Assembly (NCBI GenBank): GCA_001072465.1
Contig: JVKM01000049.1
Coordinates: 1-33,329 of the forward strand
Origin: Xylanimonas cellulosilytica
GTDB taxonomy: Bacteria; Actinomycetota; Actinomycetes; Actinomycetales; Actinomycetaceae
Length of the DNA: 33,329 nucleotides
Direction of reading: 5' to 3'
The stretch's first letter is position 1. Each line of letters begins with the position of its first letter. Below the pieces are notes generated by a model. The model did no database searches, was not told where the DNA came from, and worked only from the letters and a program-made list of their open reading frames with translations. Shown here one piece after another: positions 23,765 through 32,300 of this stretch. The position numbers and the translations under genes are program-made.

Positions 23765-24409
23765 CTAACGGACGTTTGTTGCGATCGTGCGTGTCGGCGT
23801 TACGATCACGTCAATGGGGATGTCGTGAGGGTCCGCAGGAATTATCCCGGCTTCCAGTACCTCGTCGTCGAAAATCGCCGCAACGACCGGGGTGTCGGGG
23901 GAGCGGTGCGTGAGTGCGCGGTCGTACCAGCCTCCGCCCTGTCCGAGGCGAGTCCCGTCCGTGGATGCAGCGAGCGCCGGAATGACAATCAGATCCGCCT
24001 CCTTGAGCGACTCCGCGCCGAGCACCTCACCGTCCGGCTGAGCGGGTGGTCGCCCGAGCGTCACCAACGCCCGGCCCGCCTCCCACAGGCCCCAGCGCGG
24101 TTCGCTGAGGGGGTCCCCGGCCTCGTCGAGGAGGACCGGGAGGAGTGCGCGGTCGAACAGCCCCAGCGCAATGGACATGTCGGGTTCGAGGGGGGTGGGT
24201 GCGAACAGTGCGGGCAGGGTGACTCCCCCCATCGACGAGGTCAGGGAGCGAATCTGGTGAGCGAGTCCTTCCGCTTCGACGCGGACGCGCACGGGGATGG
24301 GGGACTGGGTGAATTCCGGGGCTAACGGGGCCTCGATCGTGGACGTGCCGGTGCGCCGGGCGCGGCGCCTGCTACGCACCTCCGCGCGGAGAGTTGTTTT
24401 TGTGGCCAT
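23765..24409 (-). CDS. 5-formyltetrahydrofolate cyclo-ligase
   Basis: ATG 24409, preceded by GAGGGAG, gives 214 residues starting MATKTTLRAEVRSRRRAR. The family signature GQGGGWYDRAL near the C-terminus forms the ATP/substrate site of 5-FTHF cyclo-ligases; RWGLWEAG and EADLIVIPALA also fit. The enzyme uses ATP to convert 5-formyl-THF to 5,10-methenyl-THF, returning folate to the one-carbon pool. It is divergent from galU, with only 40 bases between the starts, so the two promoters must overlap or lie within the flanking coding sequence. Confidence 0.9.
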   Translation of the reverse strand: MATKTTLRAEVRSRRRARRTGTSTIEAPLAPEFTQSPIPVRVRVEAEGLAHQIRSLTSSMGGVTLPALFAPTPLEPDMSIALGLFDRALLPVLLDEAGDPLSEPRWGLWEAGRALVTLGRPPAQPDGEVLGAESLKEADLIVIPALAASTDGTRLGQGGGWYDRALTHRSPDTPVVAAIFDDEVLEAGIIPADPHDIPIDVIVTPTRTIATNVR

Positions 24410-24449
24410 CGTCTCCCTCTCGAGCGTTTTCTTCGCTACTCTGTGAAGT

Positions 24450-25373
24450 ATGTCAGATAAAAACCAGCCAGTAGTGCACGCTGTCGTTCCCTCGGCCGGT
24501 CGCGGAACCCGCTTCCTGCCCATCACGAAGTCCGTGCCCAAGGAAATGTTGCCCGTCGTCGACCGTCCCTCGATCGAGTACATCGTGCGCGAGGCCACGG
24601 ATGCCGGCATCGAAGACATCCTCTTCGTGACCCGCGCCGGCAAGCAGTCGATCGAAGACTACTTCGACGCCGAACCCGGCCTCGAGGCCGACCTGGAGAA
24701 GGCCGGCAAGGAGAAGGCCCTCGAGTACGTCAACGAGTACAAGAAGTACGCGCGCGTCCACTCCGTGCGCCAGGGCCACCCCCTCGGCCTCGGCCACGCG
24801 ATCCTCCAGGCCAAGTCGCACGTGGGCGACGCCCCCTGCGCCGTCCTGCTGCCCGACGACCTGATGGAGCCCGGCTCGCAGCTGCTACGCAAGATGATCC
24901 AGGTGCGAGGCGCGCTGGGCGGCACCGTCGTCGCCCTGCTGAAGGTCACCCCCGAGCAGGCCACCGCCTACGCCTCGACCGCCGTCGAGGTCCTGCCGAT
25001 CCCCGAGGGAGTCGACCTCGAAGAGGGCCAGCTCATGCGCATCACCGACGTCACCGAGAAGCCTCCGCTCGAAGAGGTCAAGTCCGAGTACGCGGTCGTC
25101 GGCCGCTACCTGCTCGACCCGGCCGTGTTCACGGCCCTCGAGAACATCGAACCGGGCGCCGGCGGTGAGTATCAGCTCACAGATGGGTACGCGCGCATGA
25201 TCGACCTCCCCGAAGAAGAGGGTGGAGGGTTGTACGGTGTAGTCATCGACGAGCGACGCTTCGATACCGGGGACAAACTCGGCTACCTCGAAGCTAACGT
25301 CACGCTCGCCCTTGAGGACCCGGCGCTTGGAGCGGAACTCAAGGAGTTCCTGCGCTCCAAGCTCGAGGACTAA
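24450..25373 (+). CDS. galU: UTP-glucose-1-phosphate uridylyltransferase
   Basis: The 307-residue enzyme has the nucleotidyltransferase signature AGRGTRFLPITKSVPKEMLP (residues 16-35), followed by VDRPSIEYIVREA, QGHPLGLGHAIL, LLPDDLM and GGEYQLTDG, all typical of bacterial GalU at normal length. It makes UDP-glucose for glycans and wall polymers. A -10-like TACTCT (24437-24442) ends seven bases before the ATG, so the transcript may be leaderless; no good Shine-Dalgarno is present. moeA/glp starts five bases after its stop. Confidence 0.95.
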   Translation: MSDKNQPVVHAVVPSAGRGTRFLPITKSVPKEMLPVVDRPSIEYIVREATDAGIEDILFVTRAGKQSIEDYFDAEPGLEADLEKAGKEKALEYVNEYKKYARVHSVRQGHPLGLGHAILQAKSHVGDAPCAVLLPDDLMEPGSQLLRKMIQVRGALGGTVVALLKVTPEQATAYASTAVEVLPIPEGVDLEEGQLMRITDVTEKPPLEEVKSEYAVVGRYLLDPAVFTALENIEPGAGGEYQLTDGYARMIDLPEEEGGGLYGVVIDERRFDTGDKLGYLEANVTLALEDPALGAELKEFLRSKLED

Positions 25374-25378
25374 CAACT

Positions 25379-26605
25379 ATGCGAAGCGTTGCCGACTTCT
25401 ACCAGGACTGCATGGCCGTTGCCCACGCGCTGCCGCCGCTCGACGTTCAGCTCGCTGACGCGGTCAGCTGCGTGCTCGCAGAGGACGTGCAGGCCCCCTT
25501 CAACCTCCCGGTCGCCGACCTGTCGGCGTGCGACGGATACGCCGTTCGCATCCGTGACTGTGAGGGAGCCACCCTGGAGTCGCCGGTGACGCTTCCCGTC
25601 ACCGAGGAGATCCGCGCTGGCGCCGTCGACCCGGCGGCCCTCGTGCCCGGCACCGCGATCCGCATTGCCTCGGGCGCGCCCATGCCCTCGGGCGCCGAGG
25701 CCGTGGTCTCCCTCGAGTTCACGGATCACGGCATCGCCCAGGTCGCCCTGCGCACCGCCCCCGCCAATGGCGAGAACATTCGCCGCCGCGCGGAGGACGT
25801 TGCGCAGGGTGACACGGTGCTGCGCTCCGGCACGCGTATCGGTGCCCGCCAGATGGCGCTCCTCGCCGGCGTGGGCCGCGACCGCGTGCTGGTCCATCCG
25901 CGCCCGCGCGTCGTCATCATTTCGATCGGCGACGAGATCGTCGAACCCGGTGGCGAGGCCCGTCCCGGTACCGTCTTCGACGCGAACGGTCACGCCCTGG
26001 CGACGGCCGTTGCCGACGCCGGCGCGCAGACCTTCCGCGTCGCCGCCGTCCCGGATGAGCGCGCCCGCCTGCGCGAGACTATCGAGGACCAGCTGGTGCG
26101 CGCGGACCTTATCCTGACGACCGGCGGCATCTCCTACGGCAGTGGCGACACCGTCCGTGAGGTCCTCGGCGCGCTCGGCACCGTCCGCTTCGACAACGTC
26201 GCCGCCTGGCCCGGCCACATTATGGGTGTGGGCACCGTCGGCGCCGAGGACGGCGAGCCCGGTACGCCCATCGTCTGTCTGCCCGGTGACCCCGTCTCCG
26301 CGCAGGTCTGCTTCGAGGTGTTCGTCCGCCCCGCGCTGCGCCACATGCAGGGCTGGACCGCCGTCAACCGACCCGTCGTGCGCGCCGCCATCGACCGCTC
26401 CTGGTACTCCCCGCGAGGCCGCCGCGAGTTCGTGCGCGTGCGCCTCACCGGCTCGCCCCGCTCCGGCTACAATGCCGCCGTCATGGGCACCCCGGCCTCG
26501 TTGCTGCTGTCCGCGCTCGCGGACTCCAACGCTCTCGCGGTCGTGCCTGAGGACGTGACGACGGTGCGCGCGGGTGATCGCCTGCAGTGCCTGGTCCTCG
26601 AATGA
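25379..26605 (+). CDS. glp: MoeA/gephyrin-family protein, probably the division factor Glp
   Basis: The 408-residue protein has the MoeA domain order: N-terminal domains I-II (DLSACDGYAVR, SGAPMPSGAEAVV), the MoCF-biosynthesis domain III with ISIGDEIVEPG and TTGGISYGSGDT (from about residue 247), LPGDPVSAQVCFEVFVRP, and C-terminal domain IV. MoeA inserts molybdate into molybdopterin. In Corynebacterium the homologue in this same neighbourhood (after galU, before the glpR/sepX membrane gene) is Glp, which binds FtsZ. No other molybdenum-cofactor gene is visible, so the division role is the better guess, by context only. It starts five bases after galU and ends in an ATGA overlap with the acetyltransferase gene. 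Confidence 0.85.
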   Translation: MRSVADFYQDCMAVAHALPPLDVQLADAVSCVLAEDVQAPFNLPVADLSACDGYAVRIRDCEGATLESPVTLPVTEEIRAGAVDPAALVPGTAIRIASGAPMPSGAEAVVSLEFTDHGIAQVALRTAPANGENIRRRAEDVAQGDTVLRSGTRIGARQMALLAGVGRDRVLVHPRPRVVIISIGDEIVEPGGEARPGTVFDANGHALATAVADAGAQTFRVAAVPDERARLRETIEDQLVRADLILTTGGISYGSGDTVREVLGALGTVRFDNVAAWPGHIMGVGTVGAEDGEPGTPIVCLPGDPVSAQVCFEVFVRPALRHMQGWTAVNRPVVRAAIDRSWYSPRGRREFVRVRLTGSPRSGYNAAVMGTPASLLLSALADSNALAVVPEDVTTVRAGDRLQCLVLE

Positions 26606-27300
26606 AATGCTTCCTCCGTCGTCCCCGGTGCGTGTGGGGGCGCGACATTGAGATGCTCACGCTGCGCGTGGCCGACCCGGTTGGCCGCGGCTTCCTGCGC
26701 AGCGGCACCGAGTCGAATCCGCGCCCGCGCGAGCTCGTCGTGCGCCCCGTTCGCGGCGAGGAGCACCGCACGCTCGACGCCGTGCGTCGCACCGACGGGC
26801 ACTGGCTGCGCCCCTGGGAGGCCACCCTGCCCCCGGACACGCTCGAACACATCCCGACCTTCTCGCAGTACATGCGTCGCGCGGATCGTGACCATCGCGA
26901 GGGCACCGGTCTGATCTTCGGCGTCCAGATCGACGGGCGCTTCGTCGGCCAGTTCTCCGTCTCCAACGTGCACTGGGGCGCCATGTCGACGGGCATGCTC
27001 GGCTACTGGATCGTCTCCGAATGGTCGGGCCGAGGCCTGGGATCCCTGGTCGCGGCGCTCGTCCTCGACCTCGTCGTCGGCGAGCTCGGCCTGCACCGCG
27101 TCGAGGTGTGCGTGCGTCCCGAGAACGAGCGGTCTTTGGGCGTGTGCCGAGGCCTCGGCCTCGTGGAGGAAGGGCTGCGTCCGCGCTTCATGCACATCGG
27201 TGGGCAGTGGGCGGACCACATTGCGTTCTTTATTGATGCTGAGTCCCTGCCCGAGGGCGGCCTCGTGCGGCGCCGCTGGGGGAGTTCGGCGATCGACTGA
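26602..27300 (+). CDS. RimJ/RimL-type GNAT N-acetyltransferase
   Basis: The 232-residue protein carries a GNAT fold (about 50-215). The acetyl-CoA motif A region is GYWIVSEWSGRGLGSLVAAL with the R-G-x-G core, preceded by IDGRFVGQFSVSNVHWG and followed by LHRVEVCVRPENERSLGVCR, as in RimJ/RimL enzymes that acetylate protein N-termini. ATG 26602 overlaps the glp stop (ATGA), implying coupling; the ribosome site is weak, and an ATG about 17 codons later is an alternative. In the galU-glp-rimJ-glpR run of actinobacteria an acetyltransferase occupies this slot. Its substrate is unknown. Confidence 0.85.
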   Translation: MKCFLRRPRCVWGRDIEMLTLRVADPVGRGFLRSGTESNPRPRELVVRPVRGEEHRTLDAVRRTDGHWLRPWEATLPPDTLEHIPTFSQYMRRADRDHREGTGLIFGVQIDGRFVGQFSVSNVHWGAMSTGMLGYWIVSEWSGRGLGSLVAALVLDLVVGELGLHRVEVCVRPENERSLGVCRGLGLVEEGLRPRFMHIGGQWADHIAFFIDAESLPEGGLVRRRWGSSAID

Positions 27301-27382
27301 GCGTCGTCCTTCGTTCTGTTCCTGGGGTCTGCCGATCCAGGGTTCGAGGGCATGACGCAGTGGTGTAAATGGTGCAAATGTT

Positions 27383-27399
27383 ACAGGTGTGACACCTGT
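27383..27399. promoter_or_regulatory. perfect palindrome upstream of glpR
   Basis: ACAGGTGT, one central G, then ACACCTGT form a perfect 8+1+8 dyad, about 85 bases before the glpR start and in the 183-base gap after the acetyltransferase gene. It is the size of a typical transcription-factor operator. No cognate regulator is identified. Confidence 0.4.
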
Positions 27400-27483
27400 G
27401 GTTACTTCTCTTTTTACCGAAAGGTTTGAGACCCCGACACGCGCCCATCGCACAAAGCGCAGCGCCACAAACGCCCGTACTTT

Positions 27484-28464
27484 GTGAGGGTGGAGATTGG
27501 TGGACTCGTCATTGCAGCGATATTCGTCGCGCTCATCGCGACGGTACCGTCGCTCGTTGCACGCAGGACAGCAATCGTTCAGTCTCGAGAAATTGACCGT
27601 TTCTCTCCGAGGCTGCGCATGATCCACACGAATGAGCCAGAATTAGACACATGTGACCACGCCAGCGGAACCATCCTGGCGGGGGGCGCGTTGATGAGCG
27701 GAGGCAGCATGCACCAGGGCACCACGGGGCGCACGCGTCCCGTTATCGACCGTCGCAACAACAAGGCGGTCCGTGAGATCGCGAAGCTGCGCGCCCGACG
27801 CGCCGCCCGTCTCGCCGCCGAAAGCGCCGCCGGCCGCCGCCGCATGGTTGTCACCGGCGTGTGCGCGCTCGCAACCGTCGCGCTCGGCATCGTCATCGCG
27901 GCGACCTCCATCGCGTGGGCGTGGATCGCCATCCCGGCCGCCGCGCTCGTTGCCTCCCTGGCTACCTCCCGTGTTGCAGCCGTGCGTTCCCAGCGCGCCT
28001 CCGAACGCGAGCTTGAGCTGCTGACCAAGCTTCGCGGCGACGTGCGCGGCGCTGGCCGCGCCACCGCTGCCGCTCCTGCGGAGCCTCAGGCCTCGTCTTC
28101 CTCCTCTTCATCGGAAGAGGTCGCCGAGGTGGTCGAGGCGTCCGAGCCTCAAACCGGCTCCGTGCCCTCCCTCGTCTTCAACGTCGAGGTGCCCGAGGTC
28201 GTCGAGGTCGCTGACACCCCGGCCCGAGCCTGGACCGTCGCGCCGATCCCCGCACCCACCTACGCCTCGCGCGAGCGCGTGCGCGGCCGCATCGTCCACG
28301 CCGACACCGACCTGCGTGGCATCCCGCGCATCGCCGCCGCCGTCCCGGCTCGCCCCATTGCACAGACCGCCCAGGTGGGTGCCCGCTCTACCGCCGAGGT
28401 CGTCGCCGATCAGGTCGTTGCCCTCGACCTGGATGCCGTCCTGGACGCGCGACGCGCCCAATAG
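27484..28464 (+). CDS. GlpR/SepX-like division membrane protein
   Basis: The GTG start gives 326 residues, with another GTG two codons downstream; neither has a strong ribosome site. An N-terminal membrane segment (about 5-24, GGLVIAAIFVALIATVPSLV) is followed by ARR...REIDRFSPRLRMI, resembling the R-x-x-ERFS-x-x-x-R pattern after the first helix in SepX proteins. Two further membrane helices lie at about 121-160. A long, probably disordered Ala/Ser/Val/Glu-rich tail follows. In Corynebacterium the counterpart GlpR is the membrane receptor of Glp; in Streptomyces SepX supports FtsZ-ring stability. The position in the galU-glp-rimJ run supports the call; sequence similarity in the tail is weak, as usual for this family. 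Confidence 0.75.
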   Translation: MRVEIGGLVIAAIFVALIATVPSLVARRTAIVQSREIDRFSPRLRMIHTNEPELDTCDHASGTILAGGALMSGGSMHQGTTGRTRPVIDRRNNKAVREIAKLRARRAARLAAESAAGRRRMVVTGVCALATVALGIVIAATSIAWAWIAIPAAALVASLATSRVAAVRSQRASERELELLTKLRGDVRGAGRATAAAPAEPQASSSSSSSEEVAEVVEASEPQTGSVPSLVFNVEVPEVVEVADTPARAWTVAPIPAPTYASRERVRGRIVHADTDLRGIPRIAAAVPARPIAQTAQVGARSTAEVVADQVVALDLDAVLDARRAQ

Positions 28465-28485
28465 GGGATCTCTCAGCTGCTGATG

Positions 28486-28517
28486 CCGCGCCGCGGGCCT
28501 TCGGGCTCGCGGCGCGG
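28486..28517 (+). terminator. hairpin after glpR
   Basis: CCGCGCCGCG (28486-28495) and CGCGGCGCGG (28508-28517) form a 10-bp GC-only stem starting 22 bases past the stop. There is no T-run. Confidence 0.6.
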
Positions 28518-28605
28518 TCGCATGTGTGGGCTCCGTGTCATGCCGCACGCGGCGGTGGTCGGCTTGCATGGCCGATTGTGATGGTGCTAAGCTGTTTGAG
28601 TCCTT

Positions 28606-28681
28606 GGGGCTATGGCGCAGTTGGTAGCGCGTCTCGTTCGCAATGAGAAGGTCGGGGGTTCGAATCCCCCTAGCTCCACCA
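28606..28681 (+). tRNA. tRNA-Ala (anticodon CGC)
   Basis: A full cloverleaf with encoded CCA: acceptor GGGGCTA / TAGCTCC, D-arm GCGC / GCGC, anticodon arm TCTCG-TTCGCAA-TGAGA giving CGC (reads GCG), T-arm GGGGG-TTCGAAT-CCCCC, discriminator A and CCA at 28679-28681. A strong terminator follows directly. Confidence 0.96.
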
Positions 28682-28685
28682 CAGG

Positions 28686-28714
28686 CCGACATCCGATCCG
28701 GATGTCGGTTTTTT
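28686..28714 (+). terminator. intrinsic terminator of tRNA-Ala
   Basis: CCGACATCCG, a three-base loop and CGGATGTCGG are followed by TTTTTT (28709-28714), immediately after the tRNA. Confidence 0.95.
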
Positions 28715-29382
28715 GTATGCCTGGCGTGGTGTTGCGGTGGCGCGTTGCTGTGGCGCCGCTGGTGTTCCGGGCGCCGTCGGGCCCGGCCGCCCGCGAGGCT
28801 AGGGCCTCACTTCGTTCGGCACCGCGCCTCGAAGCCCGCCCGTGCCCTCCGGTCCCTCCGGCGCCCTCCACACTGGCGGCATCTGGCGTGCTGGTGTGTG
28901 GTGGACCGGGCCCCGCCACCGCCCACCGGCGCTGCGGCCTGGCCCCGCCGCCGCCCATCGACACGGGCCAGGGTTTCCGCCTGGACTGTAACAGTTGCTT
29001 TCAACGTGGCACGTGCGAACCTTGTGTGTGACTTTCGACAAGTTCTGTTCATCGCCATCCTGCGGAGGCTACATTTTGCAGTTTTCGAGTGTGTTAGCCC
29101 GACCGGTTGGTTATTCCGGAAGGGTGATGTGATGGTGGGGGACACTTGGCGACAGTTTCCGCGATTCTACTTGTGTATGTCGCTTGTCACTCGCAGGGCT
29201 ATCTATGGTTGCGAATAAACTATTTGGATTATGAGGCCGGTTTAATACTCTGGCAGCTGGGAAGCTGACCCTTGGGCAGGGATTTGGCGGAGATTTAGTT
29301 GAAAATGGGCGCTTCTATACTTGTTGGAAAATCTGTAACATTGTGGCGCAACCCTTGGTTTTCCGACAATTAGGAGCCTGCC
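28715..29382. other. 668-bp gene-free region before the adhesin gene
   Basis: I see no convincing gene. The first 300 bases are very GC-rich and proline/glycine-like in all frames; the last 350 are noticeably more AT-rich and probably contain the adhesin promoter. TATACT at 29316-29321 and TAACAT at 29336-29341 are possible -10 boxes, but neither has a matching -35. Confidence 0.5.
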
Positions 29383-32300
29383 GTGCACATCAGACACACA
29401 AGGTCAAAGGCTTTACGGCCAGTCCAGCTGCTCGCCACGCTGGTCACGACCGCCCTCGCGACGCTTGGCGCCGTCACGCTGCCCTCCCTCGCAGCTGCGC
29501 CGACACTCACTCTTGCTATCACCCCCGATGAGACCTCGTACCTGTCCGGCGTTGAGCAGCGCTACGTCGTCGAGTTCGCCTGCGCCTCCACGACGGAGGA
29601 CTGTGTTGACTCTGTCGTCAGCATTAACCTGCCGCACTTCATGACTCCTGCAGGCACCACGACCCCCGACCTCATTACTCAGGGACTCAGTGCCACCCCG
29701 ACATCGGGTAAGACGGTTGTTGCTCCCGTCATCACCCAGCCGACCGAGAGCACCGACGGCGTCGTCACCTACAACCTCGGAACCGTCGCCGCGGGCTCCT
29801 CGTTCCAGACGGTTGTCACCTTCAAGGCTCCCCGCGGTATCACCCCGGGCGGATCGACCATCACCCCTGTTGCGACCTTCACCTCTGGTGGAAGCCAACA
29901 AACCTCCCAGGCGACCGTCACCGTCAAGTCTGATCCGACACCGCAGCTGACGAAGACCGGCCCGGTTGCCACCGTCCGGAACACGGACGTGACATACCAG
30001 ATCACGCCGAAGTATGACACCGACGTGACCGGGCTCGACGGGAAGTCAAACATGACCAACGTCGTCGTCACCGACCCGCTGCCCAGTTGTGCAACCTACG
30101 TGTCTTCCTCGGCTCTGGGGACTGCCAACACAAACGCGAACGCAACCTTCCCCAGCTCCTACGATCCCGGGACCCACACCGTGACGTGGACCATCGGCGA
30201 TGTGGATCCATCTGTTATGAAGATGGTTCTGTCCGTCACCGTCCGCTATGGCGATAGCTGCACGGAGGACACCGTCACCAATACCGCTCACCTCACCGGT
30301 AAGGAAATGAATAACGAGACCAAGACCGTCACGGCAGATGCGTCCGCGACGACCGGTTTCGACAATGAACTTCGCTACGGCGGAACGTTCAGGAAGGGCG
30401 CTTTCGGTGTGATGGAGCGCGGTAAAGCTGGTACCTGGGTGTACAGCTACTCCAACACCTCCAACGCTCCGGTGGCCCTGGAGTACACCGACTACCTGAC
30501 CTGTGGCCTCGTGTCCCCGACCGACGGTTCCAAGGACTGCGACAAGCCCTTCATGCGCCCGAACAAGATCGATAATCAGAGCACGACTCCCGTCGAGATC
30601 ACCTACTGGACCAACAAGGGCAACACCGGTACTCAGACCATCTTCCTTAACAAACTGTTTGACTTCTCCTCCTTCGCTGCAGATGAGTATGTGACTGTTT
30701 TCCATTACAAGCAGACGGTTCCCGCCGGCGAAAGCTCGACTCTCAGCGTCACAGGCACGGTGGGCGTCGATACTCCCATGACCGAGGACGGCACGACCTA
30801 CGTCGAGGCCGACATCGACTCTGCCACGTGGAAGGCCGGCAAGTCCGACGAGTATGTGCGCGTTCAGAACTGTGTTACCGAGTTCTCTATGAAATCGCTC
30901 GACGGTACTCGCTCCATCGGTGTTCCTTCCGATGAACTGTGCGATATTCTCGCTCTGACTGCCGCGCTGCCGAAGTACTACACGGACAAGACCACCCTCA
31001 AGGGCAACCTGGCGTCCCCCGGCTCCGAGGTCACTTTCAGTGTCTCCGTGAACAACACCTCGACCGTCGTTGACTCCCAGCCCGTCATCTCCGACCTTCT
31101 GCCCTGTGGCATGACTCTTGTCGAGGGCTCGATCACCGGTGGCCCCGCAGGTAAGGAAATGACTGTCAACACGCGCGAAGTGCAGGATGCTACCGGCTGC
31201 ACTCGCCAGCTCGTCACGGTTACGTGGCCCGGCTACCAGTCCAAGGGTGGTACCACGATCCAGCTGCGTGGCAAGGTCGGCGCGACAATGATGCCTGGTA
31301 CCCATACGAATGAGGCGTTCGTCGCCGCGGCCGAACCCGAGTACGCGCTGACCTCCAAGTCGACCACGATCTGCTTGTACGGTTCTACTGACGATACCTA
31401 CGATGTCAACGGTGACGGCAACACGGCCGACCAGGTCTGCCCCTTCTCTTCGACTTTCGCGGTCTCCGAGCAGGCTGGTGCCGACGTCGTCCTCGAGGGC
31501 CTCGGCTCCGTGGAAGGCTCGACCTACAAGAAGTATGTCGACGGAGCGTCGATGATCCGCCAGGGTGAAGACGGTAAGTACCGTATTACCGCAACGAACT
31601 CCGGTAACGCGGACCTGTCCGACATGACCGTGTACGGCATCCTGCCCCACGTTGGCGACACCGCCATCATGGGTTCTGAGCCTCGCGGTTCGGAGTGGGC
31701 TCCCATCCTCACCGGCCCCCTCCAGGTTGGCGCAGGCTCGGGCATCGACCCCTCGCAGGTCACCATCGAGTACTCCACCTCCTACAACCCCTGCCGCGGT
31801 GAAGTCATGAACCAGGGCGACGCGATGGCAGCCGGCCCCGCCGGATGTGACAACAACTGGACCGCTACTCCGGCCTCGTGGGCCGATGTGAAGTCCTACC
31901 GTATCTACATCAACGGCAAGGCCACCCCGATCAAGGCCGGCGCCTCGATCCCGATCATCGCGCCGATTCATGCGCCCAACGATGCCTCCGGCATTGCCTA
32001 CGAGTCCGTCGCGATCGCGGCCACCCAGGCTGTGAACAACCGCGCCATCCTGCCCGCCGAGCCGATCAAGGTCGCCATGGCCCTCGCGCTCGACGTCGCT
32101 ATCAATAAGACCGTCGTCTCCGACGCGTCCAACCTGATCCCTGGCGACCAAGTCACCTACCGCATTGACGCCGGCAACATGGGTCCGGGCAAGGCCCCCA
32201 ACCTGAAGGTGAACGAGCTGTTCCCCGAGGGCGCCACCTTCGTGTCCGCCGAGACGCACAAGTGTGCCTCCGGTTTCACCAGCGGTCTGCCGCAGGAATG

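Noticed and set aside
28587-28964. Minus-strand frame containing GGFEPPTFSLRTRRATNC
   Set aside because: This is the reverse complement of tRNA-Ala and its terminator, a well-known false protein.
28612-29031. Plus-strand frame starting MAQLVARLVRNEKVGGSNPP
   Set aside because: It starts inside tRNA-Ala and runs into GC-rich non-coding DNA; another classic artefact.
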